DNA of 64,000 bases, taken from Reyranella aquatilis (GTDB lineage Bacteria > Pseudomonadota > Alphaproteobacteria > Reyranellales > Reyranellaceae). The position numbers and the translations under genes were made by a program. The DNA is taken from assembly GCF_020880995.1 (NCBI RefSeq), contig NZ_JAJISD010000007.1:186001-250000 (forward strand). The letters run 5' to 3'. The notes under the pieces are model-generated. The model was not told the origin of the DNA and did not search any database. It saw only the letters and a program-made list of their open reading frames with translations. The first letter of the stretch is position 1; each line of letters opens with the position of its first letter. This document shows, one piece after another, positions 27,275 to 35,481 of the stretch.

Positions 27275-27859
27275 TCACTGCGTCGCCAGTCCGGCGTTGC
27301 GGGCATTGCGCCCGGCGAGCGGGGTGCAGGCCCTGCCTTCGCAAACCTCCGCCTTGTCGTTGTAGAAATACATCATCCAGTTGTTGGTCGGCAGGCTGGT
27401 CCACTGCTCCATCAAGACCCTGTCGACATGGGGCGCACGTTGCGGAATCCAGCTGCGCAGGCGATGCGGCGCATCCGGCAGAAGTCCGCCGCTGCTGGCA
27501 TAGTTGCCGTGCAGTCCCACCCGGCAGTTCGGCCCTTCAAGGGTCCGTTCGATTCCGCCCAGCCACATGCGCGAACAGGACGACGCGCAGCGTCCGCGGA
27601 TGACCGTGGACAGGCCGCGCTCCCGGATCAGGTCTCCGACGCAATAGCCGGCGCGGGCATTGCCCCCGCCCGAGTTGGTGAGAACGACGGTCCTGATCGC
27701 GGCCTGCGAGAGGATCGCCCCGAGGGCCGTGCATTCGGATCCGTCGACGGCGCCCGACAGGATCACGGACTGGCCCTCGATCCTCATGTCCATGGCCCAA
27801 GCCTGGAGCGGCGTCAGCAAGGCCAGCAGGATCAGCAGGGCGCGGCACGGCGATCGCAT
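27275..27859 (-). CDS. Secreted ClpP-like (COG3904-type) protein
   Basis: A 194-residue protein with a signal peptide (ALLILLALLTPLQAWA, cleavage near 22). The mature part has VVLTNSGGGNARAGYCVGDL and GRCASSCSRMWLGG. That layout matches periplasmic ClpP/crotonase-fold proteins, where the Ser in CAS (S93 here) sits at the ClpP nucleophile position. Whether it is an active peptidase is unknown. Several Cys suggest disulfides. It follows the SDR gene on the same strand by 14 bp. Start ATG at 27859. Confidence 0.75.
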   Translation of the reverse strand: MRSPCRALLILLALLTPLQAWAMDMRIEGQSVILSGAVDGSECTALGAILSQAAIRTVVLTNSGGGNARAGYCVGDLIRERGLSTVIRGRCASSCSRMWLGGIERTLEGPNCRVGLHGNYASSGGLLPDAPHRLRSWIPQRAPHVDRVLMEQWTSLPTNNWMMYFYNDKAEVCEGRACTPLAGRNARNAGLATQ

Positions 27860-27873
27860 CTTCGTCGAACCGA

Positions 27874-28569
27874 CTAGAACTTCTCGACCCACGGCCGCAC
27901 CTCGACTTCCCAGCTCCAGGCACTGCGATGCTGGTGCAGGACATGCCAGTAGGTCTCGGCGATGGCATCGGGATCGAGCAGGCTGTCGGGCTTGTCGTCC
28001 GGCACCGGGCGCGCGGCGCTGCGGATACCGCCGTCGATCACGAAGTGGGCGACGTGGATGCCCTTCGGCGAGAGTTCGCGCGCCATCGACTGCGCCAGGC
28101 CGCGCAGCGCGAACTTGCCCATGGCGAAGCTGGCGGAGAGCGCGAAGCCTTTCACCCCGGCGGTCGCGCCCGACAGCAGGACAGCACCTTCGCCCCTGGG
28201 CAGCATCCGCTTCACCGCCTGCTGCGAGACCAGGAAGGCACCGAAGGCGCTGATCTCGATGGCCCGCCTCACGTCGTCCGGCGGCAGGTCGACCAGCGCG
28301 CCGCGCACACGGTTGCTGGCGTTGTAGACGACGACGTCCGGCGTGCGCCCGGCCGCGTCCAGGGTCTCGAACAGGCCGGCGACATCCTTCGGATCGGCGG
28401 CGTTGCAGGCATGGACCGATGCGCCGGTCTCCTTCGCGAGCGCCGCGAGCTTGCCCGTCTCGCGGGCGGCCAAGGCGACCGACAGGCCGTTCCGGGCGAA
28501 CAGGCGGGCCAGCGAGGCGCTCAGGCCGGGGCCGGTCCCGACGATCAGGGCGGAGCTGTATTTCGGCAT
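27874..28569 (-). CDS. SDR-family protein lacking the catalytic Tyr
   Basis: A 231-residue short-chain dehydrogenase fold. The cofactor motif is GTGPGLSASLA (11-21), NAS is at 83-85 (VVYNASNRV), and S133 is present. The usual Y-x-x-x-K reads F148-A-M-G-K152, so the proton-relay Tyr is Phe. Either catalysis is altered or the protein is a non-canonical reductase. The longer open frame upstream adds a region without homology, so the ATG at 28569 is used. It is divergent from the DsbA-like gene (73 bp). Confidence 0.85.
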   Translation of the reverse strand: MPKYSSALIVGTGPGLSASLARLFARNGLSVALAARETGKLAALAKETGASVHACNAADPKDVAGLFETLDAAGRTPDVVVYNASNRVRGALVDLPPDDVRRAIEISAFGAFLVSQQAVKRMLPRGEGAVLLSGATAGVKGFALSASFAMGKFALRGLAQSMARELSPKGIHVAHFVIDGGIRSAARPVPDDKPDSLLDPDAIAETYWHVLHQHRSAWSWEVEVRPWVEKF

Positions 28570-28642
28570 GTCCTGGGTCCTCTCGTTGCCGGATATTCCC
28601 GGCAGGTATACGCTTCCCATCAATAGGGAAGGAAACGAAGCC

Positions 28643-29314
28643 ATGGACCAGGCTCAGCCGATCGGCCGCATCGACGTCATCTCCGACGTGATCTGCCCCT
28701 GGTGTTACATCGGCAAGCGCCAGCTCGAACGGGCCCTGGACCTGCTGGCCGCGCACCATTGCAGCGTCGCCGTCGCCTGGCACCCCTTCCAGCTCAATCC
28801 CGACATGCCCGCCGAGGGCGCGGAGCGCACCAGCTACCGCATCGCCAAGTTCGGCAGCCTCGAACGCTCCCGGCAACTCGACCAGCGCATCACCGAGACC
28901 GCGGCGACGGTCGGGCTGGAATTCCATCTCGATCGCATCAAGCGCACGCCCAACACCGTCAACGCCCATCGCCTGATCCGCTTCGCCGGCCCGCGCGGGC
29001 TCCAGGACGCGGTGGTCGAGGAACTGTTCGAGAGCTATTTCTGCAAGGGCGCCGACATCGGCGACTCGACCGTGCTCGCGGGCATCGCCGCCGAAGCCGG
29101 CCTCGATCGTGACGAGGTGCTCGCGATGCTGGCGGGCGACGAGGGCCGCCGCGAAGTGCTGGCGGGCGACCAGATGGCCCGCAACGCCGGCATCCAGGGC
29201 GTGCCAAGCTTCGCCCTGCAGGGTCACGTCCTCTTCTCCGGCGCGGTGCCGGCCGAGGAGATGGCACAGACCTTCCGGCGTGCGTGGGAAATCCTGAAGG
29301 ACCGGGCGGCCTGA
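28643..29314 (+). CDS. DsbA-family (FrnE-like) thiol-disulfide oxidoreductase
   Basis: A 223-residue protein without a signal peptide, so cytoplasmic. The redox motif is C18-P-W-C21 in ISDVICPWCYIGKRQLE, typical of FrnE-like DsbA proteins. An alpha-helical insertion contains KRTPNTVNAHRLIRFA, and the cis-Pro loop is GIQGVPSFAL. FrnE-like proteins reduce or isomerise disulfides and are linked to oxidative-stress tolerance. The ATG at 28643 has GGAAGGAAACGAAG upstream. Confidence 0.92.
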   Translation: MDQAQPIGRIDVISDVICPWCYIGKRQLERALDLLAAHHCSVAVAWHPFQLNPDMPAEGAERTSYRIAKFGSLERSRQLDQRITETAATVGLEFHLDRIKRTPNTVNAHRLIRFAGPRGLQDAVVEELFESYFCKGADIGDSTVLAGIAAEAGLDRDEVLAMLAGDEGRREVLAGDQMARNAGIQGVPSFALQGHVLFSGAVPAEEMAQTFRRAWEILKDRAA

Positions 29315-29452
29315 AGGCAGGACGGACCGCAGAGGTCGCCTGGGCGCCGATTGTCAGGATGGCCGGCCGCGGCGCGAGAGAGCCCGCCGGACCGGGAATG
29401 CTATGGCGCCAGGGTCGCGCGCCGGAGATTTCATCCCGGCTTGTCGGCCCGG

Positions 29453-30838
29453 TTATTCGCCCGTGAGGCTATGCTTGGCCATTCTGTAGCGCATGGTGTC
29501 GCGGCTGATGCCAAGTGCTCGCGCAGCCTTGGAAACATTGCCCTTGGCTTGCTGCAGAGCCACCTCGATGGTCCGCCTTTCGATCTCGGGCAGGCTCGAG
29601 ACGCCGTCGACAGGCGGTTGGGCCTCTACGCGTTCCAGCGGCTGCGTGAACTGTACAAGCGCAAGGTTCGCCACCGTGACGCGCCCGTCGCTCGCCGAAA
29701 GCGCGGCCTGCTCCATCGCATTGCGCAACTCCCGCACGTTGCCGGGCCAAGCATGGGCGAGTAGCCGTGCCTCGGCGTCAGGTGCCAGCGTAAATCCCGG
29801 CCGGCGATAGCGTCGTGCATGCTGCTCCAAGAAGTGGCGTGCCAGCAGCAGCACGTCTTCGCCGCGCTGGCGCAGCGGCGGCACTGTGACGCCGAGCACG
29901 GACAAACGGAAGAATAGGTCCGAGCGGAACTTGCCCTCGTTGACGAGCTTCTCGAGCGGACGATGGGTTGCCGCGACGAAGCGCAGGTCCACCTGCCGCT
30001 CGCGCACGCTGCCGAGCCGCCGGACCGTACGGTCCTCCAGCAGCTTGAGCAGCTTGGCCTGCACAGCCGCGTCGAGATCGCCGATTTCGTCGAGGAACAG
30101 CGTGCCGCCATGCGCCGCTTCGACCAAGCCGATGCGTCGTTCGCGCGCGTCGGTGAAAGCCCCCTTCTCGTGGCCGAACAGCTCCGACTCGAGCAGGTGG
30201 GCCGGCAGGGCGGCGCAATTGAGCTCGATGAAGGGCCCCTGCCCCCGCGGCCCTTCGTAGTGCAGGGCCCGAGCCACCAGCTCCTTGCCGGCACCGGTTT
30301 CACCCAGGATCAGCACCGGTGGCGGCACGCCGTCGCGGAGGCGCAGGTCGGACTCGAGGATCTGGCCCAGCCGCTGGTGCAGTTCGCGCATCGCCGGCGA
30401 CTGCCCCAGCAAGGTCGCCATTCCGCCCTGCCGGGCCTCGCGCCCACGGTAGTAGGAAAGAGTACCCTCGAGCCGCTCCTGGCCCACCGCCTTCTCGATC
30501 GCGAGCTTGAGCTCGGACAGCGCGATCGGCTTGGACAGGTAGTCGAACGCACCCGCCTTCATCGCCTCCACGGCGGTCTGGACCGATCCGTGTCCGGTCA
30601 GCACGATCACCTTGGTCGGCTGGCTACGCTCGCAAAGACTCTTCAGCAGTTCGAGCCCGTCTCCGTCGGGCAGCCCGAGGTCGAGCAGCACGAGGTCGGG
30701 AGCGAACTCGTCGAGAGCCTTGGCGGCTTCGCGTAGCGTCGAGGCGTGGCGCGGCTCGAACCCCTCGCGCTGCAGGAACCGATGGATATTGCGGGCGAGT
30801 GTTTCCTCGTCCTCGACCAGAAGGATGCCGTACGCCAT
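29453..30838 (-). CDS. NtrC-family sigma-54-dependent response regulator
   Basis: A 461-residue regulator. The receiver domain is 1-120 with phospho-acceptor D53 ([11 protein letters not shown]) and K103. The AAA+ domain is about 142-385 with Walker A GETGAGKE (179-186), the sigma-54 contact loop GAFTDA (226-231; the consensus is GAFTGA), Walker [11 protein letters not shown] (245-254), and an AWPGNVREL box. A Fis-type helix-turn-helix lies at about 420-455 ([20 protein letters not shown]). It starts 2 bp after the histidine kinase stop. It is a good candidate to bind the paired palindromic elements at 32678-32715 and 35351-35388. Confidence 0.95.
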   Translation of the reverse strand: MAYGILLVEDEETLARNIHRFLQREGFEPRHASTLREAAKALDEFAPDLVLLDLGLPDGDGLELLKSLCERSQPTKVIVLTGHGSVQTAVEAMKAGAFDYLSKPIALSELKLAIEKAVGQERLEGTLSYYRGREARQGGMATLLGQSPAMRELHQRLGQILESDLRLRDGVPPPVLILGETGAGKELVARALHYEGPRGQGPFIELNCAALPAHLLESELFGHEKGAFTDARERRIGLVEAAHGGTLFLDEIGDLDAAVQAKLLKLLEDRTVRRLGSVRERQVDLRFVAATHRPLEKLVNEGKFRSDLFFRLSVLGVTVPPLRQRGEDVLLLARHFLEQHARRYRRPGFTLAPDAEARLLAHAWPGNVRELRNAMEQAALSASDGRVTVANLALVQFTQPLERVEAQPPVDGVSSLPEIERRTIEVALQQAKGNVSKAARALGISRDTMRYRMAKHSLTGE

Positions 30839-30840
30839 GG

Positions 30841-32220
30841 TCAGGCCGCCACGGGAAGCGCAATGATGGCGGACGTGCCGCGACCACGCCCGGTGTCGAA
30901 GCGCAGGCTGCCGCCGAACCCCTGCACGATGCGCCGGGTCAGTACGAGCCCCAGCCCGGTGCCGCGCGCCTTCGTCGAGTAGAACAACCGTGGAAGCCCC
31001 TTATGCAGCGCGGGCGGCAGGCCCGTGCCGCTATCGATGACCCGGATCTCGACCTGCTTTCCGCCTTCAGCCAGCATCGTCTCGAGTATCAAGTCGCCTC
31101 CGGAAGGCATTGCTTCGATTGCATTGAGCACCAGGTTATCGAGCGCGGGCCTCAACGCACCGGGATTGCCACGCACTGGCGGCACCCTTCCTGGTCGAAC
31201 GTCGATATGAACCCCTTGGCGTTCAGCGACTGCCGCATGATCACTCGCACTGGCTTCGACCAGACGATTGGCATCGGCCTGACCTCCCGCAATCGCTTCC
31301 TCGCGGGCTTGCAGCAGCAGATCGCGGACCCAGCCGTCGAGGCGATCCGACTCACGCATGATATCGGCAAGACACTGGTCGCGCTCCGGATCGTCCTCCA
31401 TGCGCGCCAGTTCCGCCGAGGAGCGAATCGAGGCCAGGGGGTTGCGCAGGCCGTGAGCCACCGTCGAGGCGATTGCGCCGATCGCGGCCAGAGCTTCCGC
31501 CTCCACCAATTGTTCCTGCTGCCTGGCCATGACCTTGCGGGCGTAGGCGACCACTCCGAACAGGGCGCCGTAAAGCATTGCTGCACCACAGCCGATCACC
31601 ATCCAGACCAGCCGGAGGTCGCGGTCGATCGCCTGGAACAGGTTCTCGGGGAGGCGATAGATCTCGACGACACCGATCACCTCCGTCCCGGCGGCGTTGC
31701 GAACCGGGAGGTAGGCCTCCATGAAGCGGCTGCCGCCCGTGCCCGGCGAGAGTTCGATGTGCTCTTCCTTGTGATCGCCCACTTCACCCGACTCGACCAC
31801 GATGCGTCCGCGAAGCGCCTCCTGCAGCTCGTGGTTTTCCAGGAAGCGGCGACCGATCAGTGCAGCGTCGCTCGACCACAGGACCGTGCCGTCCGTCGAG
31901 TAGACGTTGGCGCGCACGACGCCGGGCATACGCGAGACATGCTTAAAGAAAGATTCGAGCGGCTCCTTGGCAGCGGCCGACTTTGGGTCGACGAAGTACA
32001 CCCATGTCTCCTCCGCCCGCATGATGCTTTCGACGAAGGCTGCGCTCACGGCTGCATCGCGCTCCAGCGTATTGCGTGTCAGCGCGCGGCCAAGCAGCAG
32101 CGCGCTGCCGCTTCCGAACAGGACGACGCAGACCAGCGAGGTGAACGCGAACCAGCGCAGCAGGTCGAACTGGCGGGCAGAGCTTCTCGAAATCTTGAAG
32201 ATGGAAGACGGGCCGACCAT
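30841..32220 (-). CDS. Membrane sensor histidine kinase, partner of the NtrC-family regulator
   Basis: A 459-residue kinase. TM1 is about residues 24-45, an extracytoplasmic sensor about 46-203, and TM2 about 204-226. The DHp domain has phospho-acceptor H256 in [15 protein letters not shown]. The HATPase domain has an N-box ([12 protein letters not shown]), DSGTGLPP and a G2 box ([12 protein letters not shown]). The sensor includes [16 protein letters not shown], similar to single-Cache/DUF-type folds. It lies 107 bp downstream of the small secreted-protein gene on the same strand, so it may share its sigma-54 promoter. Confidence 0.94.
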   Translation of the reverse strand: MVGPSSIFKISRSSARQFDLLRWFAFTSLVCVVLFGSGSALLLGRALTRNTLERDAAVSAAFVESIMRAEETWVYFVDPKSAAAKEPLESFFKHVSRMPGVVRANVYSTDGTVLWSSDAALIGRRFLENHELQEALRGRIVVESGEVGDHKEEHIELSPGTGGSRFMEAYLPVRNAAGTEVIGVVEIYRLPENLFQAIDRDLRLVWMVIGCGAAMLYGALFGVVAYARKVMARQQEQLVEAEALAAIGAIASTVAHGLRNPLASIRSSAELARMEDDPERDQCLADIMRESDRLDGWVRDLLLQAREEAIAGGQADANRLVEASASDHAAVAERQGVHIDVRPGRVPPVRGNPGALRPALDNLVLNAIEAMPSGGDLILETMLAEGGKQVEIRVIDSGTGLPPALHKGLPRLFYSTKARGTGLGLVLTRRIVQGFGGSLRFDTGRGRGTSAIIALPVAA

Positions 32221-32287
32221 GGGGTCGTTATACCGTATTGGTACTCGATGGAACGCTCGATGGGCTGCAGCCGCCCGCCGCGAAGGG

Positions 32288-32316
32288 GACCGGACCCGGC
32301 GAAGCCAGGTCCGGTC
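32288..32316 (-). terminator. GC-rich hairpin after small secreted-protein gene
   Basis: Arms 32288-32296 and 32308-32316 are perfect 9-bp complements (GACCGGACC/GGTCCGGTC) around an 11-nt loop. The hairpin begins 11 nt past the small gene's stop. No T-tract follows, so it may be an attenuator or mRNA-stabilising hairpin that favours the small gene over the kinase genes. A similar hairpin follows the paralogous gene. Confidence 0.6.
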
Positions 32317-32327
32317 GGGCCCGCTAC

Positions 32328-32537
32328 TTACGGACGGCCACGATCGCGACCGCGGCGGGACCCGCCTTCGCGCACGAGCACCAGGCCATTTTCGTCGCTG
32401 GTTGCATCAACCGCGGGAGCCTTGGCTTCGTCGGCCGCGACCGTGGTGGCTACCGCCGGCTGGAAAGTGGGAGCGGCGAAAGCGACGGCCGGCAGGGTGG
32501 CAGCAACGAGCGTGGCAATCAGGATAGGCTTCATCAT
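32328..32537 (-). CDS. Small secreted protein with Arg/Gly/Asp tail (copy 2)
   Basis: A 69-residue protein. The signal peptide (MMKPILIATLVAATLPAVAF) is cut near AFA|APTFQP, leaving about 48 residues ending LVLVREGGSRRGRDRGRP. It is a paralogue of the product at 34994-35212: both have AFAAPTFQP at the mature N-terminus, a central acidic/Ala part, a VRE motif and an RGRP C-terminus. The ATG has GGAGAG 7 nt upstream. It sits between the TonB receptor and the kinase genes and has its own sigma-54-type promoter and upstream element. I do not recognise the family. Confidence 0.8.
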   Translation of the reverse strand: MMKPILIATLVAATLPAVAFAAPTFQPAVATTVAADEAKAPAVDATSDENGLVLVREGGSRRGRDRGRP

Positions 32538-32589
32538 GACATTTCTCTCCGTGTTGAGCGGATGCTTGGGGCATCCGCTCAACCAGATT

Positions 32590-32604
32590 GCGAGCGCCGT
32601 GCCA
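32590..32604 (-). promoter_or_regulatory. Candidate sigma-54 (-24/-12) promoter
   Basis: The minus strand reads TGGCACGGCGCTCGC, with GG and GC separated by exactly 10 nt, close to the sigma-54 consensus TGGCAC-N5-TTGC. The -12 end is 53 nt from the small gene's ATG (32537). The paralogous gene has the same arrangement at 50 nt. A sigma-54 activator gene is in the same locus. Confidence 0.72.
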
Positions 32605-32677
32605 CCCGTGCCGGAAGCGCTAACCAACTGAAATCAAAGGAAATCCAGCGTTTCCTGGCGTTGCGACGACACGCGAT

Positions 32678-32715
32678 TGGGGGATTTGCCCCACCCACTT
32701 GGGTCTGTTGGCCCA
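32678..32715 (-). promoter_or_regulatory. Palindromic upstream element, probable activator binding site (copy 2)
   Basis: A 38-bp element, 30 of 38 identical to the one at 35351-35388. It contains overlapping inverted repeats: TGGGG/CCCCA on either side of GATTT or its complement, and ACCCA-N2-TGGGT. Its edge is 73 bp upstream of the -24/-12 promoter, the normal range for NtrC-type enhancers. It also abuts the 3' end of the TonB receptor gene (16 bp away). Confidence 0.7.
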
Positions 32716-32730
32716 TTCTCGCGAGACGCC

Positions 32731-34869
32731 TCAGAACTTTTGCGACAGGGTCAGGAAGAATGCGCGCCTCATACCATACTGCGGCGCGCCGACACCGACG
32801 CCTGCGCCGGTTCGCAACTGATATTGATTATCGGTCACGTTCAGGACATCGAACCGCAGGCGCGTCGATCTCTTCTCGAGAATCGGGAGCGACTGCGTGA
32901 CCGACAGGTTGAGGGTGGCATAGCCCGGCAGCGACGTGTCGTTGGGCGTCGCCACGGTGGTGCGAAGCCCACTGCCGAGGAGCAGGTCGGCCGCGAGTCG
33001 GGTCGCATGGTCGGTCTTGTAACCGAAGACATATGAAATGCCGGCCGAGCCGGAAAGGCCCTGGTCATGATCGGCGGGAATCCAGTTGAGAGCAATGTAA
33101 TCGAGTTCCGCCGGGCTCGCATTGAACTGGGCCGAGTTGAAGCCGATGACGGAAACACGAGACCAGGCGAGATTGGCATAGACTGACCACGGTCCCTCGT
33201 CATAGTTGGCGAAGATCTCGAAACCTCTCGATTGCGCGTATGCATAGTTGAAGGCGGTCATCAGCACGGGTGCCCCAAACTGCCCCTCATCCACGTAGTT
33301 CTGCGCGAACTTGTAGTAGGCGCTGAACCCGAGTGTGAGATGAGGCAGCGGCTTCGCTGTCAGGCCGAAATCGATATAGTCCGAGCGCTCGGCGCGTACC
33401 GGGTCGTTCAGGGTCACCAATGGCTCCGCCGTGGTTCCGGCGCGCGATGCGAGCGATGCCGCCGTCACGAAGCCAAGCGGCGGCGGAACGAAATATCTCG
33501 CGTATCCTGCGCGCAGAGAGACCGAAGGGACCGGTTCCCAAACCACGTTGACGCGCGGACTGAGCTGGTTCTCGTTCGTGACTCCGGATACCGCATCGAA
33601 GCGCAGCCCCCAGTTGACGGTCAGCGAAGGCAGGGCTCGCCACTCGTGCTGCAGGTAGACGCTGTAGGTCCAGGCCGTCAGGTCGGAATGGTCGAAGATG
33701 CCGACCGGTTGTCCGCCCGGCACGAGACCGCCGCCGCCGGGGACGAGAGGCAAGGCGTTGGCCCAGGTCGTACTGTTCAGCTGCTCGCGCTGCACAAGAT
33801 AGCCTCCGCGCAGCGTGTGCCCTTCGGCCAGTTTCCAGCTGGCATCGCCCTGCAGGCCAGCGGCAACTCCCTGGCGGACCGCCCATGGGGCAAAGCCATT
33901 GTAGAGAAGGTCACCGATCGGGTCCGGTTGATAGGCCAGGCTCGAGTAGCGTGCGAACGCGGACACTTGAACATTGAGGTCTCGGTAGGACTTCTGCAGC
34001 GAACCGATCGCGAAGTAGGTCGATTCCGATTGCTGCTGGTCGAGCAGCGTACTGTCCCACGACGATATGCCGTTGACGGTGAAGGCGGGAGTCTGAAACG
34101 GCAGATTGGGGATCTGGAATCGGGCCGCGGCTCCTCCCGCTATGAAACTGAGGCGCGTCTGCTCATCGACGATCCCGGTCACCTTCGTCAGCGCATACCA
34201 CTGCCTTGTAGCGTCGTGGAGCGGCTGATAGGACGCCGTCGGGTTCTCCATGCCGATGCTGTTGCTGGTGAACTGGCCGACGGCAAAGTAGTCGACCGGA
34301 CCCGAGCGCCCTCCGTACTGCAGGACGGGCTGTATCCAGTTGTATGATCCCGTCATCAGCGCCGCCTCGATACCGGGATCGGTCGTCCCCGACCGAACAC
34401 CGATGTCGACCACCCCGGCCGTCGTCAGGCCGTACTGGGCCGGCAGGGCGCCGGTGAGCAGAGACAGGGTGTCCGTGAAGCGGGCACTGAAAACCTGAGT
34501 GAAGGCCGACAGTCCTTCCGGCAACTGAACGCCGTCGAACCGGTATTGGAGATTGCTGTGGTCACCGCGGACGTGGATGCGGCCGAAGCCGTCCTGAACT
34601 ACGCCGGGCGCGCGCAGCAGCACCTGTCCGAGAGGTGCGTTCTCCCCCTGGGGAATGTTCTCGATGTTCTGGCGTGTGAAGCCGTACCGCGTGGCCCCGA
34701 GGTCCGGCATGATCGAGGCGCGATCCTGATCGAGGCGGCCCGCCGTAACCTGGATCTCGAGCATGGTGCCGCGAGGCGATCCACTGGGTGTTGCCGTCTG
34801 GGCTCCTGCGGGCACCGCATACAGGCAGATGCCTACCCAAGCCGCGAGGCACGTCGACCGACGGAGCAT
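32731..34869 (-). CDS. TonB-dependent outer-membrane receptor
   Basis: A 712-residue protein with a signal peptide (MLRRSTCLAAWVGICLYAVPA, cleavage near AGAQ). The plug domain is about 40-170 (QGENAPLGQVLLRAPGVVQD, RIHVRGDHSNLQYRFDGVQL, LPAQYGLTTAGVVDIG), followed by a 22-strand barrel ending FFLTLSQKF with terminal Phe. It imports a scarce ligand (siderophore, cobalamin, sugar or metal complex) using TonB energy; the ligand is not identifiable. The ATG at 34869 is used because the longer frame has no signal peptide at its start. It lies between two small secreted-protein paralogues on the same strand. Confidence 0.92.
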   Translation of the reverse strand: MLRRSTCLAAWVGICLYAVPAGAQTATPSGSPRGTMLEIQVTAGRLDQDRASIMPDLGATRYGFTRQNIENIPQGENAPLGQVLLRAPGVVQDGFGRIHVRGDHSNLQYRFDGVQLPEGLSAFTQVFSARFTDTLSLLTGALPAQYGLTTAGVVDIGVRSGTTDPGIEAALMTGSYNWIQPVLQYGGRSGPVDYFAVGQFTSNSIGMENPTASYQPLHDATRQWYALTKVTGIVDEQTRLSFIAGGAAARFQIPNLPFQTPAFTVNGISSWDSTLLDQQQSESTYFAIGSLQKSYRDLNVQVSAFARYSSLAYQPDPIGDLLYNGFAPWAVRQGVAAGLQGDASWKLAEGHTLRGGYLVQREQLNSTTWANALPLVPGGGGLVPGGQPVGIFDHSDLTAWTYSVYLQHEWRALPSLTVNWGLRFDAVSGVTNENQLSPRVNVVWEPVPSVSLRAGYARYFVPPPLGFVTAASLASRAGTTAEPLVTLNDPVRAERSDYIDFGLTAKPLPHLTLGFSAYYKFAQNYVDEGQFGAPVLMTAFNYAYAQSRGFEIFANYDEGPWSVYANLAWSRVSVIGFNSAQFNASPAELDYIALNWIPADHDQGLSGSAGISYVFGYKTDHATRLAADLLLGSGLRTTVATPNDTSLPGYATLNLSVTQSLPILEKRSTRLRFDVLNVTDNQYQLRTGAGVGVGAPQYGMRRAFFLTLSQKF

Positions 34870-34954
34870 TCGCTTCCCGAATGGCCCTTGGCTCGAGTGA
34901 GTTCCGGCGCCTACGGCGCCCGGTACGTCGACACTCACATCGCCGCCCCGAGAC

Positions 34955-34981
34955 GCCGGACCCGGATACACCGGGTCCGGC
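34955..34981 (-). terminator. GC-rich hairpin after small secreted-protein gene (copy 1)
   Basis: Perfect 11-bp arms GCCGGACCCGG/CCGGGTCCGGC around the loop ATACA, starting 13 nt after the stop of the small gene. No T-tract follows, so partial read-through to the TonB receptor gene is plausible. It shares the GGACCCGG/GGTCCGG core with the hairpin at 32288-32316. Confidence 0.65.
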
Positions 34982-34993
34982 ATTGCGGGCTAA

Positions 34994-35212
34994 CTACGGC
35001 CGACCGCGGCCGCGATCGCGGTCGCGGCCACGACCGTTGCGCGACTCGGCCTCGCGAACGGTGATGAGCGGGTTGGCGTCCTGCGACTGCTCGACGGTCG
35101 CGGCCTGCTCGGCCGGAGCGAGAGTCTCGACGGAAGGCTGGAACGTCGGCGCAGCGAAAGCCAGAGCGGGCAGAGAAACGGCGACGAGTGCGCCGAGAAT
35201 GGTCGTCTTCAT
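34994..35212 (-). CDS. Small secreted protein with Arg/Gly/Asp tail (copy 1)
   Basis: A 72-residue protein. The signal peptide MKTTILGALVAVSLPALAFA precedes APTFQPSVETLAP. The mature part is rich in Ala/Glu/Gln and ends LITVREAESRNGRGRDRDRG followed by RGRP. The ATG at 35212 has GGAGGT 7 nt upstream, so the longer frame is rejected. It is first in a minus-strand series: small gene, TonB receptor, second small gene, kinase, regulator. Function unknown. A periplasmic or secreted ligand-binding peptide, or a partner of the receptor, is possible but unproven. Confidence 0.82.
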   Translation of the reverse strand: MKTTILGALVAVSLPALAFAAPTFQPSVETLAPAEQAATVEQSQDANPLITVREAESRNGRGRDRDRGRGRP

Positions 35213-35261
35213 GAGCTTACCTCCTTGGTTGCGGACGCTTTCAGCGCCCTTCCAGCACATC

Positions 35262-35276
35262 GCCAAAGCCGTGCCA
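35262..35276 (-). promoter_or_regulatory. Candidate sigma-54 (-24/-12) promoter
   Basis: The minus strand reads TGGCACGGCTTTGGC, with GG-N10-GC spacing, 50 nt upstream of the ATG at 35212. An IHF-like sequence (GATCAACTTATTG, 35290-35302, on the plus strand) lies between it and the upstream palindromic element, as is common for sigma-54 promoters. Confidence 0.75.
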
Positions 35277-35350
35277 GCGTGCCAAAGAGGATCAACTTAT
35301 TGATTCAGCGTGCTTTTCCCGAGTCGTCAGCGGACAGCGTCCCTGCGCGA

Positions 35351-35388
35351 TGGGGGATTTCCCCCACCCAACTGGGTGATCTGCCCCA
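35351..35388 (-). promoter_or_regulatory. Palindromic upstream element, probable activator binding site (copy 1)
   Basis: A 38-bp element matching the copy at 32678-32715. It has TGGGGG...CCCCCA at one end and an ACCCA-N2-TGGGT palindrome in the middle. Its edge is 74 bp upstream of the -24 box. No further copy was noticed by eye in the rest of the window. The likely binder is the adjacent NtrC-family regulator; this is inference from position and symmetry. Confidence 0.72.
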
Positions 35389-35481
35389 CCACTTGGCCAG
35401 AGGCTCCGGCAACTATCGACTGAACGGACCAAGTCTTTTTTTATTCCGCCAAGACGTTCACGCGAAGGAATTCCGAGAGGT

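Noticed and set aside
34870..34993. Separate sigma-54 promoter for the TonB receptor gene
   Set aside because: No GG-N10-GC with TGGCAC and no copy of the 38-bp element was found in this 124-bp gap. Read-through from the small gene is simpler.
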